A DNA stretch of 31,811 nucleotides from an uncultured Lachnospiraceae bacterium (GTDB lineage: Bacteria; Bacillota; Clostridia; Lachnospirales; Lachnospiraceae): positions 170,136 to 201,946 of the forward strand of contig CAJUPT010000001.1 in the NCBI GenBank assembly GCA_910588405.1, read 5' to 3'. The position numbers were made by a program, and so were the translations under genes. The notes beneath the pieces are model-generated. The model searched no databases. It saw only the letters and a program-made list of their open reading frames with translations, and had not been told where the DNA came from. Numbering within the stretch: position 1 is the stretch's first letter; the number at the start of each line of letters is the position of its first letter. Positions 15,386 through 24,770 of the stretch are shown piece by piece.

Positions 15386-16162
15386 ATGCAAAAAATCCTG
15401 ATTATCGAAGACGACCCCGCCATCCGCGACGAGCTGTCTCTTCTTTTAAAAAATGAAGGCTATTCCCCATTCGCCCCCTCCGGTTTTACGAACATCCCGG
15501 CCCAGGCCGCACAGTATGCCCCGGATCTGATCCTGCTGGATATCAATCTGCCCGGGCGGGATGGATTTTCCCTCTGCGCGGAGCTCAGGAAAATCATTCA
15601 GGCTCCGATTATCTTTGTCACCAGCCGGGATTCCGGCCTGGACGAGGTGCGGGCGTTAAGCCTAGGCGGCGACGATTACATCACCAAGCCCTACAGCGTT
15701 CCCGTCCTGCTGGCCAGGATCAAAGCCGTCCTTCGCCGGACGGGCAAGGCGGCCGCTTCATCGGATATCTTGGAGTATGACGGCCTGCGGCTGAATCTGA
15801 CGAAGGGAACCGTGTCAGTAAACATAAAAATGAAGACAGAAACAGGGGCCGTAACAAAACCAGATGCTATAACAGAAACAAAAATTGAGTCAAAAACTGA
15901 AGCAAAAACTGAGTCAGCAGCCGCAGCCAAAACAAAAACCGCCATTCTGACCCGCAACGAACTGCAAATCTTAGCCTGCCTGATGTCCCATGCCGGGGAA
16001 ATCGTCTCCCGGCCCGATCTGATCGAAGCGTTGTGGGATAACCAGATCTACATCGACGACAACACATTAAGCGTCAATGTCACCCGGCTTCGGGGAAAGC
16101 TGGCACAGCTTGGCCTTCCCGACTTTATAAAAACCCGCCGTGGAATGGGGTATCAGCTATGA
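15386..16162 (+). CDS. OmpR/BceR-type response regulator with a low-complexity insert
   Basis: 258 aa. The receiver domain has acidic residues E8/D9/D10, phospho-acceptor D52 (LLDINLPG), T79 and K101 (ITKPY). A C-terminal winged-helix DNA-binding domain ends in KTRRGMGYQL. Between the first strands of the effector domain (LNLTKGTVSV) and the expected LTRNELQIL there is an extra stretch, residues 146-185, rich in Lys/Thr/Glu/Ala with repeats such as TETK, IESK, TEAK and TESA; family members normally have only a short turn there. AAAGGA precedes the ATG. The kinase gene overlaps its stop by 4 nt (ATGA). With the BceA/BceB-like genes nearby it probably activates that transporter in response to cell-wall-active peptides. 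Confidence 0.88.
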   Translation: MQKILIIEDDPAIRDELSLLLKNEGYSPFAPSGFTNIPAQAAQYAPDLILLDINLPGRDGFSLCAELRKIIQAPIIFVTSRDSGLDEVRALSLGGDDYITKPYSVPVLLARIKAVLRRTGKAAASSDILEYDGLRLNLTKGTVSVNIKMKTETGAVTKPDAITETKIESKTEAKTESAAAAKTKTAILTRNELQILACLMSHAGEIVSRPDLIEALWDNQIYIDDNTLSVNVTRLRGKLAQLGLPDFIKTRRGMGYQL

Positions 16163-17208
16163 CCATTTTAGAATTTTTATCAGACCGCCTGGCTTCCCTG
16201 CTGATTCAGGCAGCCTTCGCAGCCGTAACCTTTCTTTTTTTACTGGCAACCGGAACCCAGGCCGGCATTCTGTATCTTTTGTGCGTCGTCTGGTTTCTGG
16301 CCCTTTTATGCGCGCAGGTCATTGATTTCTTCCGGCTCAGCTCCCGCTTACAGGAGCTGAATCAGATTATGGAAAACCTAGATCAGAAATACCTCTTTTA
16401 CGAATGCATCCCCAAAGGCCGGAATATTTATGAGCGCAGACTGACAGATTTATTCCGCAGAGCCGGAAAATCGATGATCGGCGCCGTTTCCGACGCACAG
16501 GCGGCGCAAAAGGAATACCGGGAATATGTGGAGAGCTGGGTCCATGAGATCAAGACGCCGATCACAGCGGCAGGACTGATCTGCCGCAACGCCGAACCGG
16601 ACACCAGACGGAAGCTATCCCCGGAATTGGCCCAGATCGAGGCCCATGTGGAACGGGCTTTGTTTTACGCGCGGGCAGAAAGCCCGGAAAAAGATTTTAT
16701 CCTCCGGCAAAACGAACTGAGCGTAATCGTCGCCCAGGCCATGGGTCAGCACAAAGCGCTGCTGATACAAAACGGCGTCCGGGTGGAAACCTCCGGACTT
16801 GCGCAAACCGTTTACACCGACGGTAAATGGGCAGCGTTTATTCTGGGCCAGCTGCTGCAAAACGCAGTCCGGTACCGGAGCATGGATTCCACCCCTGTAA
16901 TCATCCTGTTCGCAAAGCCTTTGGGAAAACAGGTGCAGCTGACCGTCTCGGACAACGGCATCGGCATCCCTGCCCACGAGCTGCCCCGGATCTTCGACCG
17001 GGGCTTTACCGGCAGCAACGGACGCGTACGGGGCGGCTCTACGGGCATGGGATTATATTTGTGCAGGAAGCTGGCTGACTGTCTGGAGCTGCAGCTGCAG
17101 ATTTCTTCACAGCCTGCGCATTTCCCGGACTGCGGCTTCACTGCAGGTTCCGGTTCCGGAACCTGCATAACTCTTACGTTTCCGGCAGTACATTCTTCTT
17201 CAGACTGA
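16159..17208 (+). CDS. BceS-like intramembrane-sensing histidine kinase
   Basis: 349 aa. Two close membrane helices (about 12-32 and 36-56) with almost no extracytoplasmic loop are typical of intramembrane-sensing kinases of the Bce type, which read the state of their partner ABC transporter. The H-box has H129 (WVHEIKTPITA). Further on come an N-box (LLQNAVRYR), a G1 box (DNGIGIP), an F-box and a G2 box (GSTGMGLYLC). The start codon overlaps the regulator stop, so translation is coupled. The last 35 bp overlap the 3' end of the permease gene on the other strand. Confidence 0.9.
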   Translation: MTILEFLSDRLASLLIQAAFAAVTFLFLLATGTQAGILYLLCVVWFLALLCAQVIDFFRLSSRLQELNQIMENLDQKYLFYECIPKGRNIYERRLTDLFRRAGKSMIGAVSDAQAAQKEYREYVESWVHEIKTPITAAGLICRNAEPDTRRKLSPELAQIEAHVERALFYARAESPEKDFILRQNELSVIVAQAMGQHKALLIQNGVRVETSGLAQTVYTDGKWAAFILGQLLQNAVRYRSMDSTPVIILFAKPLGKQVQLTVSDNGIGIPAHELPRIFDRGFTGSNGRVRGGSTGMGLYLCRKLADCLELQLQISSQPAHFPDCGFTAGSGSGTCITLTFPAVHSSSD

Positions 17209-19150
17209 TATAAGCCACCGCGATATACACCACATACACCAGAAAGAACACCCCCAGCGAAATAGCCACGATGGCTCCGGGACTTGACAGCCCCACCATA
17301 ATCTCCGGCTCCGGCTGTTTCGCCAGGTTCAGGATAAAAGGCACGCCGATCAGCAAAGGCGGCACGGCAGGCATGGCATAATAGATGGCAAATTGGGTGC
17401 GCAGCGCTTTCGCCATCTCCCGGGCATCCATTCCCAGCTTTTCCAGAAGATCGAACTGACGGCGGTAATGCCGGGATTCACTGAGCTGCTGGATCGTCAG
17501 GATCGTAGCGGCAGTCATGGTAAGAGCCAGCGCCAGATAATACAGAGGGAGCACGGTCAGCGCCGTCATATAGGCCGCTGTCCTTTCCTCATAAGCACTG
17601 GCATTCACCGTATCGTAGTCATCAAAATCATAGTCATCTTCATCTTTCCTTTCCCGTTCGGCGACTCTGTCACTGATCCCGAACAGATCATCAACCTGTT
17701 CCTCCCCTAACGGCTGAACCGTTTTTGCCGCATAGGCGTGATGCAGAAGATCACAGCCCCCCGCCGCTTCGTCGGGAACCACCAGAATATAGCCTTCCCC
17801 ATTATCCGCGGCGTACCGCTGGATCAGATGCTCGGTATAGACGCCGCCGCAAACCAGCGTCCGGCCACCCACTGTGACCGGCTGTTCAAAGTTTTCCAGC
17901 GGTCCGGACAAATATTTTACACAGTGAATCAGATACTGCCCCGGCTCCATCCCGGCCGCCGGATAGCCCGCAATCGCCCGCAAAGCGGCATAATCGCTGT
18001 AACGGATCACCGGGTCCTGCCGGTAGTCGTAAAAATATTCGATGCCGTAATCGTCAAGATACTGCCTGACCCCGTCAGTTTCATTCAGACGGATCTCATA
18101 CTGCAAAGACTGCTCCACAGGAATATTCCTTTCAATGTAATCCAGATATTCCTGATCGACCGGTTTGCCCTTTGCGCCTGCCCCGATATACAGGTCAAAA
18201 CAGGAATGCTCCGCCGCCCGCCCGTCAAAAATGCCCCGGAATACAAGCCCGGTTCCCAGTACGGCCAGCGTGGCCGTAAACAGCAGGGAAATGGTCGCCA
18301 TCAGGATGCCCATCGTCCCCAGCTTCGCTGTCAGGGTACGGAACACCAACAGATTCTGCCCCCGGTACTTCCTGGCCGGGCGTTTCTCAAAAAATGCCGG
18401 CACACCGGAGGCAAAGGTCAGGAAAAAACCATAGAGAAAAAAGATCACACAGCCTGCGCCGACGATGCCAAGAGGCAGGCTTCCTATCATCAAAAGAAAG
18501 GTCCCCACAGCGCCCAGAACAATCGAGAGCGCGAAAATCCTCCGCCGACTCCTGCCTGTTTTAATCATCGCCTCTTCGTTCTGTCTGTCAAAATAGATCA
18601 GGTCGTAAATTTTCATCTTCTGAATCCGCTTCCGGCTTTTATAAAGAGCCCGCAGATAGATCAGAAGAAAATAGACCAGCGTCAGTCCCGCCGCCGGAAG
18701 AGAAAAAGCCAGGGAAAACCCATAAGGCATTTCAAAAAGCGCCAGTATGACAGCCCGCAGCGCCTGAAACAACAGATTGCCAAGTATCAGCCCCAAACCT
18801 AAGGCGCAGCCGCCTACGGCCAGATTTTCCAGGAAAAACAGCCGGGCTACCTGCCTGTTGTCCAGACCGATCAGAATATATGTGCCCAGCTCCCGGCTGC
18901 GGCGGGTCAGCATAAAATTGGCGGCGTAGGATACCAGCCAGCCGAAGATGCACACCACCACAATACTGGCCAGGACAATCACCATGGGCAGCGAGGACAT
19001 CATGGAATACAGCTTCTTGATTTCCCCGGAAAACACCAGCCCGTTAAAGGCGTACAGCAGCGCGGCCGCCATAATAATCGTGACAAAATAGACCAAATAA
19101 TCGGCGGCCTGCCGCTTCGCGTTGCGTAAAGACAGCTTAGATAACGTCAC
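17174..19150 (-). CDS. BceB-like FtsX-family ABC permease
   Basis: 658 aa from the GTG at 19150, which has GGGAGGTGA about 8 nt upstream; longer in-frame readings overlap the ATPase and lack a binding site. The N-terminus reads LSKLSLRNAKRQAADY, typical of BceB proteins, followed by about ten membrane segments. A large extracytoplasmic domain of about 220 residues lies between the seventh and eighth helices; in this family it recognises the peptide or its lipid complex and signals to the kinase. An acidic Asp-rich stretch (EDDYDFDDYD) ends that domain. The start overlaps the ATPase gene by 14 nt, suggesting translational coupling. Confidence 0.88.
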   Translation of the reverse strand: MTLSKLSLRNAKRQAADYLVYFVTIIMAAALLYAFNGLVFSGEIKKLYSMMSSLPMVIVLASIVVVCIFGWLVSYAANFMLTRRSRELGTYILIGLDNRQVARLFFLENLAVGGCALGLGLILGNLLFQALRAVILALFEMPYGFSLAFSLPAAGLTLVYFLLIYLRALYKSRKRIQKMKIYDLIYFDRQNEEAMIKTGRSRRRIFALSIVLGAVGTFLLMIGSLPLGIVGAGCVIFFLYGFFLTFASGVPAFFEKRPARKYRGQNLLVFRTLTAKLGTMGILMATISLLFTATLAVLGTGLVFRGIFDGRAAEHSCFDLYIGAGAKGKPVDQEYLDYIERNIPVEQSLQYEIRLNETDGVRQYLDDYGIEYFYDYRQDPVIRYSDYAALRAIAGYPAAGMEPGQYLIHCVKYLSGPLENFEQPVTVGGRTLVCGGVYTEHLIQRYAADNGEGYILVVPDEAAGGCDLLHHAYAAKTVQPLGEEQVDDLFGISDRVAERERKDEDDYDFDDYDTVNASAYEERTAAYMTALTVLPLYYLALALTMTAATILTIQQLSESRHYRRQFDLLEKLGMDAREMAKALRTQFAIYYAMPAVPPLLIGVPFILNLAKQPEPEIMVGLSSPGAIVAISLGVFFLVYVVYIAVAYISLKKNVLPET

Positions 19151-19895
19151 TGATATCACCTCCCAGCGTGGCCAGCACATCCAGAATTTCATGGTAGAAC
19201 ACCGGACGGGGACGTTCTCCCCGCAGCAATTCATTAAAAATCCGTCCGTCCTTTAAAAACAGCACCCGTTTCGCATAGCCGGCGCTGTAGGCATCGTGAG
19301 TAACCATCAGAATCGTGGCCCCCATATCCCGGTTCATCTGGGTCATAATTTCCAGAAGATTTTTGGAGGCTTTCGAGTCCAGCGCCCCGGTAGGCTCGTC
19401 GGCCAGAAGCAGCGACTGCCCCGCCACCATAGCCCGGGCACAGGCCGCCCGCTGCTTCTGCCCGCCGGAGATCTGATAGGGAAATTTCCCTAGAATATCG
19501 GTAATCCCCAGCTTCGCGGCAACCTTGTACACCTGTCGTTTTACGCCTGCAGCATCGGCATGGTTCAAGGAAAGTGCCAGGCCAATATTTTCTTCCACAG
19601 TCAGCGTATCCAGCAGATTAAAATCCTGAAAGACAAAACCCAGCCGCTCCCGCCGAAATCGAGCAAGCTCTGCCGCGGGAAGCTCCGCGATGTTCTCTCC
19701 GTCCAGCCAAATCTCTCCGGCGCTTACCGTGTCAATCGTGGAAATACAGTTCAAAAGCGTCGTCTTCCCGCTGCCCGACGCCCCCATAATGGCGATAAAT
19801 TCCCCTTGGGCCACGTCAAAGCTGATCCGGTCTAACGCCTTCGTCACATTGTTTTTACTGCCGTAATATTTTTCGATGTTTTTTACCTGTAGCAT
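19137..19895 (-). CDS. BceA-like ABC transporter ATPase
   Basis: 252 aa. Walker A GASGSGKTT (38-46), Q-loop VFQDFN (88-93), signature ISGGQKQR (142-149), Walker B with the catalytic glutamate LLLADEPTG (162-170) and H-loop histidine H200. It energises the BceB-like permease encoded directly downstream with a 14-nt overlap. The ATG at 19895 has GGAGGG at 19901-19906. Together with the regulator and kinase on the opposite strand it forms a complete Bce-type peptide-resistance module. Confidence 0.92.
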   Translation of the reverse strand: MLQVKNIEKYYGSKNNVTKALDRISFDVAQGEFIAIMGASGSGKTTLLNCISTIDTVSAGEIWLDGENIAELPAAELARFRRERLGFVFQDFNLLDTLTVEENIGLALSLNHADAAGVKRQVYKVAAKLGITDILGKFPYQISGGQKQRAACARAMVAGQSLLLADEPTGALDSKASKNLLEIMTQMNRDMGATILMVTHDAYSAGYAKRVLFLKDGRIFNELLRGERPRPVFYHEILDVLATLGGDISDVI

Positions 19896-20389
19896 ATCAT
19901 CCCTCCGATTATTCGTAAGAATACCCCTGCCTCTCCCACGGGCTAGGAGCAGTTCGTCAAAGCCTCCTGCAAATATGTCCGGATATTTTTATACCAGGAT
20001 TTTCTGATGAAACCATCATACACCGGATAACGGGATTTTGGTATCGAATTGATATGAAGAAATCTTTCGTTTTTGTAAGATTGATATCTTTCAAAGATAT
20101 GTAAAGGTTTTCCACTCTGTCCTGCCGCAGTGAGATCCTGCCCGGAGGGCTTTTGATATCATAGGGAAGTTCGGAGGATTTTCCTATGGTGATTCGGGTG
20201 TCAAAAGGGGCTGATCCATGAATTTTATAACAAAAAAGAACCGGCCAAACAAAAAACTATGTCGCCCGATTCTTTCTGTAACATATCCTTCAGGTTTCAA
20301 CTTGGAAGAAAGGTATGTGTAGTCTTTTCTAGCTTTCCGGTCTGCCCTATTGCTGCAGACGAAATACTGCTTGTTTCTGAAAATGTTCC
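19896..20389. promoter_or_regulatory. Bce ABC operon upstream region with a 17-bp palindrome
   Basis: This 494-nt stretch holds no gene. A perfect palindrome, ATATCTTT-C-AAAGATAT (20084-20100), lies about 190 nt upstream of the ATPase start and is a candidate operator, possibly for the BceR-like regulator. A terminator for the upstream minus-strand gene is at 20229-20275. No strong -35/-10 pair is evident. Confidence 0.45.
20229..20275 (-). terminator. Intrinsic terminator downstream of the 189-aa gene
   Basis: On the minus strand AAAGAATCGG (20275-20266) pairs with CCGGTTCTTT (20244-20235), one G-T pair, followed by TTTTTTG. Only genes on the minus strand (the ORF at 20390-20959) can use it. 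Confidence 0.6.
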
Positions 20390-20959
20390 TTATTTCGTGC
20401 GGTGATAAAAAAGATACCGTTCCAATTCACTCATGTAAACCCCGGCATTTTGTTTCAATCCCGCATTTTCCAAAGTAGAAGCCCAGCTTTCATAATATTT
20501 TTTAAAATCCATGCTTGCGTTTACATCTTGATGGCTGCTAAGTGCCATAAGTGGTATCCCGCTGCTTGCCTTTACACTTTTGTCCCCCCGCTGTGCCAGA
20601 TGGACACGCAATGCCGTCATCTCTGCAGGCGTGGCATTTTCTGCATTCACATCGTTTAAATGAATTTTCTGAGTAAAACTTTTTCCATGAATATCTTTTC
20701 CTTCAACATACATAACCGGATCAACATCTGTGGAGCTTTCATCATATTTCATGTGAAGTTCCTGCCCCGAAACAGGGCTGAACTCACTATGTAAATAACC
20801 CATTTTTAACGTACCATGAAAATTACCGCCGGGAGCAGCTGATGCCTGCTCACTTGTCCCGCTTTTTCCAAAAACATTTTTCATATTATTTCTGCAAGCA
20901 GTTGCTGTCGGATATCCTGCCATGGGATAGCCTACGCCTTGTAAACCTGATACACTCAT
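20390..20959 (-). CDS. Uncharacterised 189-aa soluble protein
   Basis: I do not recognise this family. The ATG has GAGGAGG immediately upstream, and a terminator follows the stop, so it is a real single-gene unit. It has no signal peptide or membrane helix. The N-terminal 40 residues are Gly/Pro/Ser/Ala rich and probably disordered (GVGYPMAGYPTATA). The middle has a beta-like segment (HMKYDE, PVMYVEGKDIHGKSFTQKIHL). The C-terminal half is helical, ending ELERYLFYH. It resembles in style small Lachnospiraceae proteins of unknown function whose N-termini are Ser/Gly rich. It lies between the Bce module and the aroD operon with no obvious link to either. Confidence 0.7.
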   Translation of the reverse strand: MSVSGLQGVGYPMAGYPTATACRNNMKNVFGKSGTSEQASAAPGGNFHGTLKMGYLHSEFSPVSGQELHMKYDESSTDVDPVMYVEGKDIHGKSFTQKIHLNDVNAENATPAEMTALRVHLAQRGDKSVKASSGIPLMALSSHQDVNASMDFKKYYESWASTLENAGLKQNAGVYMSELERYLFYHRTK

Positions 20960-21305
20960 ATTTCCTCCTCAAGCTATCTTTTTCATTTATGCCTTTAATT
21001 GTACCGATCTCTCTAAAAACTTTCTACAATTCTGAAAATGCTGCAATTTATTTATCATAAAAGCCCGCAATACAAATTTCAGTTAGGTATAAATTATACA
21101 GGACTACAAATAAATTGTCAAACACCTTTTTCACTACCCACTCCATATCCGAAAACTTCTAAACCGAAAAAGCCGCATAATGATGATTCAAAATATACCT
21201 CCACTATATTGCCCACACCGCTACATTGTGCTAAGATAAATAACAGTTCAATTACACAAATTTTTTTCACACTGATACGAAAATTTTTTATCAAAGAGGT
21301 ACATT
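20960..21305. other. AT-rich divergent intergenic region
   Basis: 346 nt between the 189-aa gene (minus) and aroD (plus). It is markedly AT-rich and must hold both promoters, but I see no pair close enough to consensus to name. No hairpin or ORF is convincing. Confidence 0.4.
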
Positions 21306-22070
21306 ATGAACCCTATCTTAATAAGAAACCTGACGATCGGCGAAGGCCGTCCGAAGATCTGCGTCCCCATCGTCGGCCAGACAGCGGAGGACATTCTCCG
21401 AGAGGCAAGGAACTTTGTTTCTATTCCGGCAGATTTGGCAGAGTGGCGGGCTGACTGGTATGAGGATGTGTCTGCGCCGGAAAAAGTCCTTGCTACGGCT
21501 AGAGCCCTGCGGGAAGCGCTGGGGGAGATTCCTCTGCTCTTTACTTTCCGCACTGTGGCGGAAGGCGGGGAAAAAGAGATCGGCAGCGATTATTATGAAC
21601 TGCTGAACCGTTCCATAGCGGAAAGCGGATATGTGGATCTGATCGATGTGGAAGCCTTTGGCAAGGAAGCTACTGCCGCCCGGATCATAGCGGCTGCACA
21701 TGGCTGCGGCGTAAAGGTGGTTGGCTCCAATCATGAGTTTCAGAGGACGCCTTCCAAAGCGGAAATCGTGGACAGGCTGTGTCGGATACGGCAGCTGGGT
21801 GCGGACATCCCCAAAATCGCAGTAATGCCACAGTCCGAACAGGACGTATTGACACTGCTTTCGGCCACTCTGGAAATGTCCCGGCATCATACCGACTGTC
21901 CGATTATCACCATGGCCATGGCCAAAACCGGTTTGATCAGCCGGCTGGCCGGAGAAAGCTTCGGCTCCGCCGTCACCTTCGGCTCCGCCTCCAAAGCCTC
22001 CGCCCCCGGGCAGATCGGCGTAGGGGAGCTTAAGCAGGTGCTGGACATTATTCACGACAGCCTGCAATAG
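21306..22070 (+). CDS. aroD: Type I 3-dehydroquinate dehydratase
   Basis: 254 aa, normal for the class I (Schiff-base) enzyme that interconverts 3-dehydroquinate and 3-dehydroshikimate. The active-site residues fall at the same numbers as in enterobacterial AroD: E86 (FRTVAEGG), H143 (GSNHEFQRTP) and Schiff-base K170 (ADIPKIAVMP). E46/R48 (EWRAD) and the C-terminal SAPGQIG motif are also present. GAGG lies upstream of the ATG. It is followed on the same strand by malic enzyme and fumarase. It links functionally with the two YdiB-like dehydrogenases at 146 and 4101; type I enzymes serve biosynthesis or catabolism. The absence of other aro genes nearby favours a catabolic role here. Confidence 0.94.
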   Translation: MNPILIRNLTIGEGRPKICVPIVGQTAEDILREARNFVSIPADLAEWRADWYEDVSAPEKVLATARALREALGEIPLLFTFRTVAEGGEKEIGSDYYELLNRSIAESGYVDLIDVEAFGKEATAARIIAAAHGCGVKVVGSNHEFQRTPSKAEIVDRLCRIRQLGADIPKIAVMPQSEQDVLTLLSATLEMSRHHTDCPIITMAMAKTGLISRLAGESFGSAVTFGSASKASAPGQIGVGELKQVLDIIHDSLQ

Positions 22071-22096
22071 GGCAAATATAATTATAAAAGAACTGT

Positions 22097-22129
22097 AGCG
22101 GTATTAAAATTAAAAGCGGTACTAAATTT
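22097..22129 (+). repeat. Tandem direct repeat between aroD and the malic enzyme gene
   Basis: AGCGGTATTAAAATT (22097-22111) recurs as AGCGGTACTAAATTT (22115-22129) at an 18-bp period, directly before the AGGAGG of the malic enzyme gene. Confidence 0.5.
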
Positions 22130-22145
22130 AGGAGGAACATATACT

Positions 22146-23318
22146 ATGGATTACGCAAAAGAATCTCTGAAATTACACGAAGAATGGAAAGGAAAGATCG
22201 AGGTGGTCTCCCGGGCAAAGGTGGACAGCAGGGAAGCCCTGGCGCTGGCCTATACGCCGGGCGTGGCACAGCCCTGCCTGGAAATCCGGAAAGACCCGGC
22301 CAAAAGCTTCGACCTGACCCGACGCTGGAATACGGTTGCGGTAGTTACCGACGGCACCGCCGTTCTGGGCCTTGGCGACATCGGCCCGGAAGCCGGCATG
22401 CCTGTGATGGAGGGCAAATGCGTCCTGTTCAAGGAATTCGGCGGCGTGGACGCCATCCCGCTGTGCGTGCGCAGCAAGGATGTGGACGATATCGTAAAGA
22501 CCGTTTCCCTGCTGGCCGGCAGCTTCGGCGGCGTCAATTTGGAGGATATCTCCGCCCCCCGCTGCTTTGAGATTGAAGAAAAGCTGAAAAAAATATGCGA
22601 TATCCCGATTTTCCACGACGATCAGCACGGCACGGCGGTGATCACCATGGCCGGTATGGTCAATGCGCTGAAAGTAGTGGGGAAAAAGCTGGAGGATGTG
22701 AAGATCGTCACCAGCGGCGCAGGCGCGGCAGGCATCGCAATCATTAAGCTGATGATGAGCATGGGCTTAAAAAACGTGATTATGACAGACCGTACCGGAG
22801 CCATCTACGAGGGCCGGGAAAACCTGAATCCGGTGAAAGAAGAAATGGCGAAAATCACAAACCGGAATAAAGAAAAAGGAACGCTGGCCGAAGTCATCAA
22901 GGGCGCCGACGTGTTTATCGGCGTTTCCGCCCCCGGCACGCTGACCCCCGAAATGGTCAGGACTATGTCAAAAGATCCGATTATTTTTGCCTGCGCCAAC
23001 CCTGTTCCCGAGATCTTCCCCGACGAGGCAAAGGCCTCAGGGGCCGCCGTGGTATCCACGGGCCGCAGCGACTTCCCCAACCAGGTAAACAACGTGCTCT
23101 GCTTCCCCGGCATTTTCCGGGGCGCCCTGGATGTCCGTGCAAGCCAGATCACGGAAAATATGAAAATCGCCGCCGCCTACGCCATTGCCGGGCTGGTCAG
23201 CGACGAGGAGCTGAATGCGGACTATATCCTGCCCTATGCCTTTGACCCCAGGGTAAAGGATGCCGTGGCAAAGGCAACTGCAGAGGCCGCGCGCAAGGAC
23301 GGGGTAGCGAGAATCTAA
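22146..23318 (+). CDS. Malic enzyme (NAD(P)-dependent, short form)
   Basis: 390 aa, the short bacterial form that oxidatively decarboxylates malate to pyruvate, releasing CO2 and NAD(P)H. Visible landmarks are the catalytic tyrosine in YTPGVAQPC (Y37), the lysine in PVMEGK (K91), metal ligands around NLEDISAP (E133/D134) and FHDDQHGTA (D158/D159), the dinucleotide loop GAGAAG (191-196), and the second conserved block FACANPVPEI. AGGAGG precedes the ATG. It lies 75 nt after aroD and about 80 nt before the fumarase, so the three probably share a message. With fumarase it would connect fumarate, malate and pyruvate. Confidence 0.93.
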   Translation: MDYAKESLKLHEEWKGKIEVVSRAKVDSREALALAYTPGVAQPCLEIRKDPAKSFDLTRRWNTVAVVTDGTAVLGLGDIGPEAGMPVMEGKCVLFKEFGGVDAIPLCVRSKDVDDIVKTVSLLAGSFGGVNLEDISAPRCFEIEEKLKKICDIPIFHDDQHGTAVITMAGMVNALKVVGKKLEDVKIVTSGAGAAGIAIIKLMMSMGLKNVIMTDRTGAIYEGRENLNPVKEEMAKITNRNKEKGTLAEVIKGADVFIGVSAPGTLTPEMVRTMSKDPIIFACANPVPEIFPDEAKASGAAVVSTGRSDFPNQVNNVLCFPGIFRGALDVRASQITENMKIAAAYAIAGLVSDEELNADYILPYAFDPRVKDAVAKATAEAARKDGVARI

Positions 23319-23322
23319 TTCA

Positions 23323-23375
23323 ATGTACTCTCAAAGTCTCCCGGTGTCTGATTTCATGAGATTTCGAGAGTACAT
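23323..23375. repeat. Long hairpin between malic enzyme and fumarase genes
   Basis: ATGTACTCTC (23323-23332) pairs perfectly with GAGAGTACAT (23366-23375). The stem continues inward through AAAG/TTTC (one mismatch and one G-T pair) and TCTC/GAGA, so it is about 18 bp with a 17-nt loop. No T-run follows, so it is more likely an RNA-stability or processing element than a terminator. A diverged relative lies at 13451-13490. Confidence 0.65.
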
Positions 23376-23398
23376 ATTAAAATATAAGGAGCTTATTT

Positions 23399-24769
<1,371 letters not shown>

Positions 24770-24770
24770 A

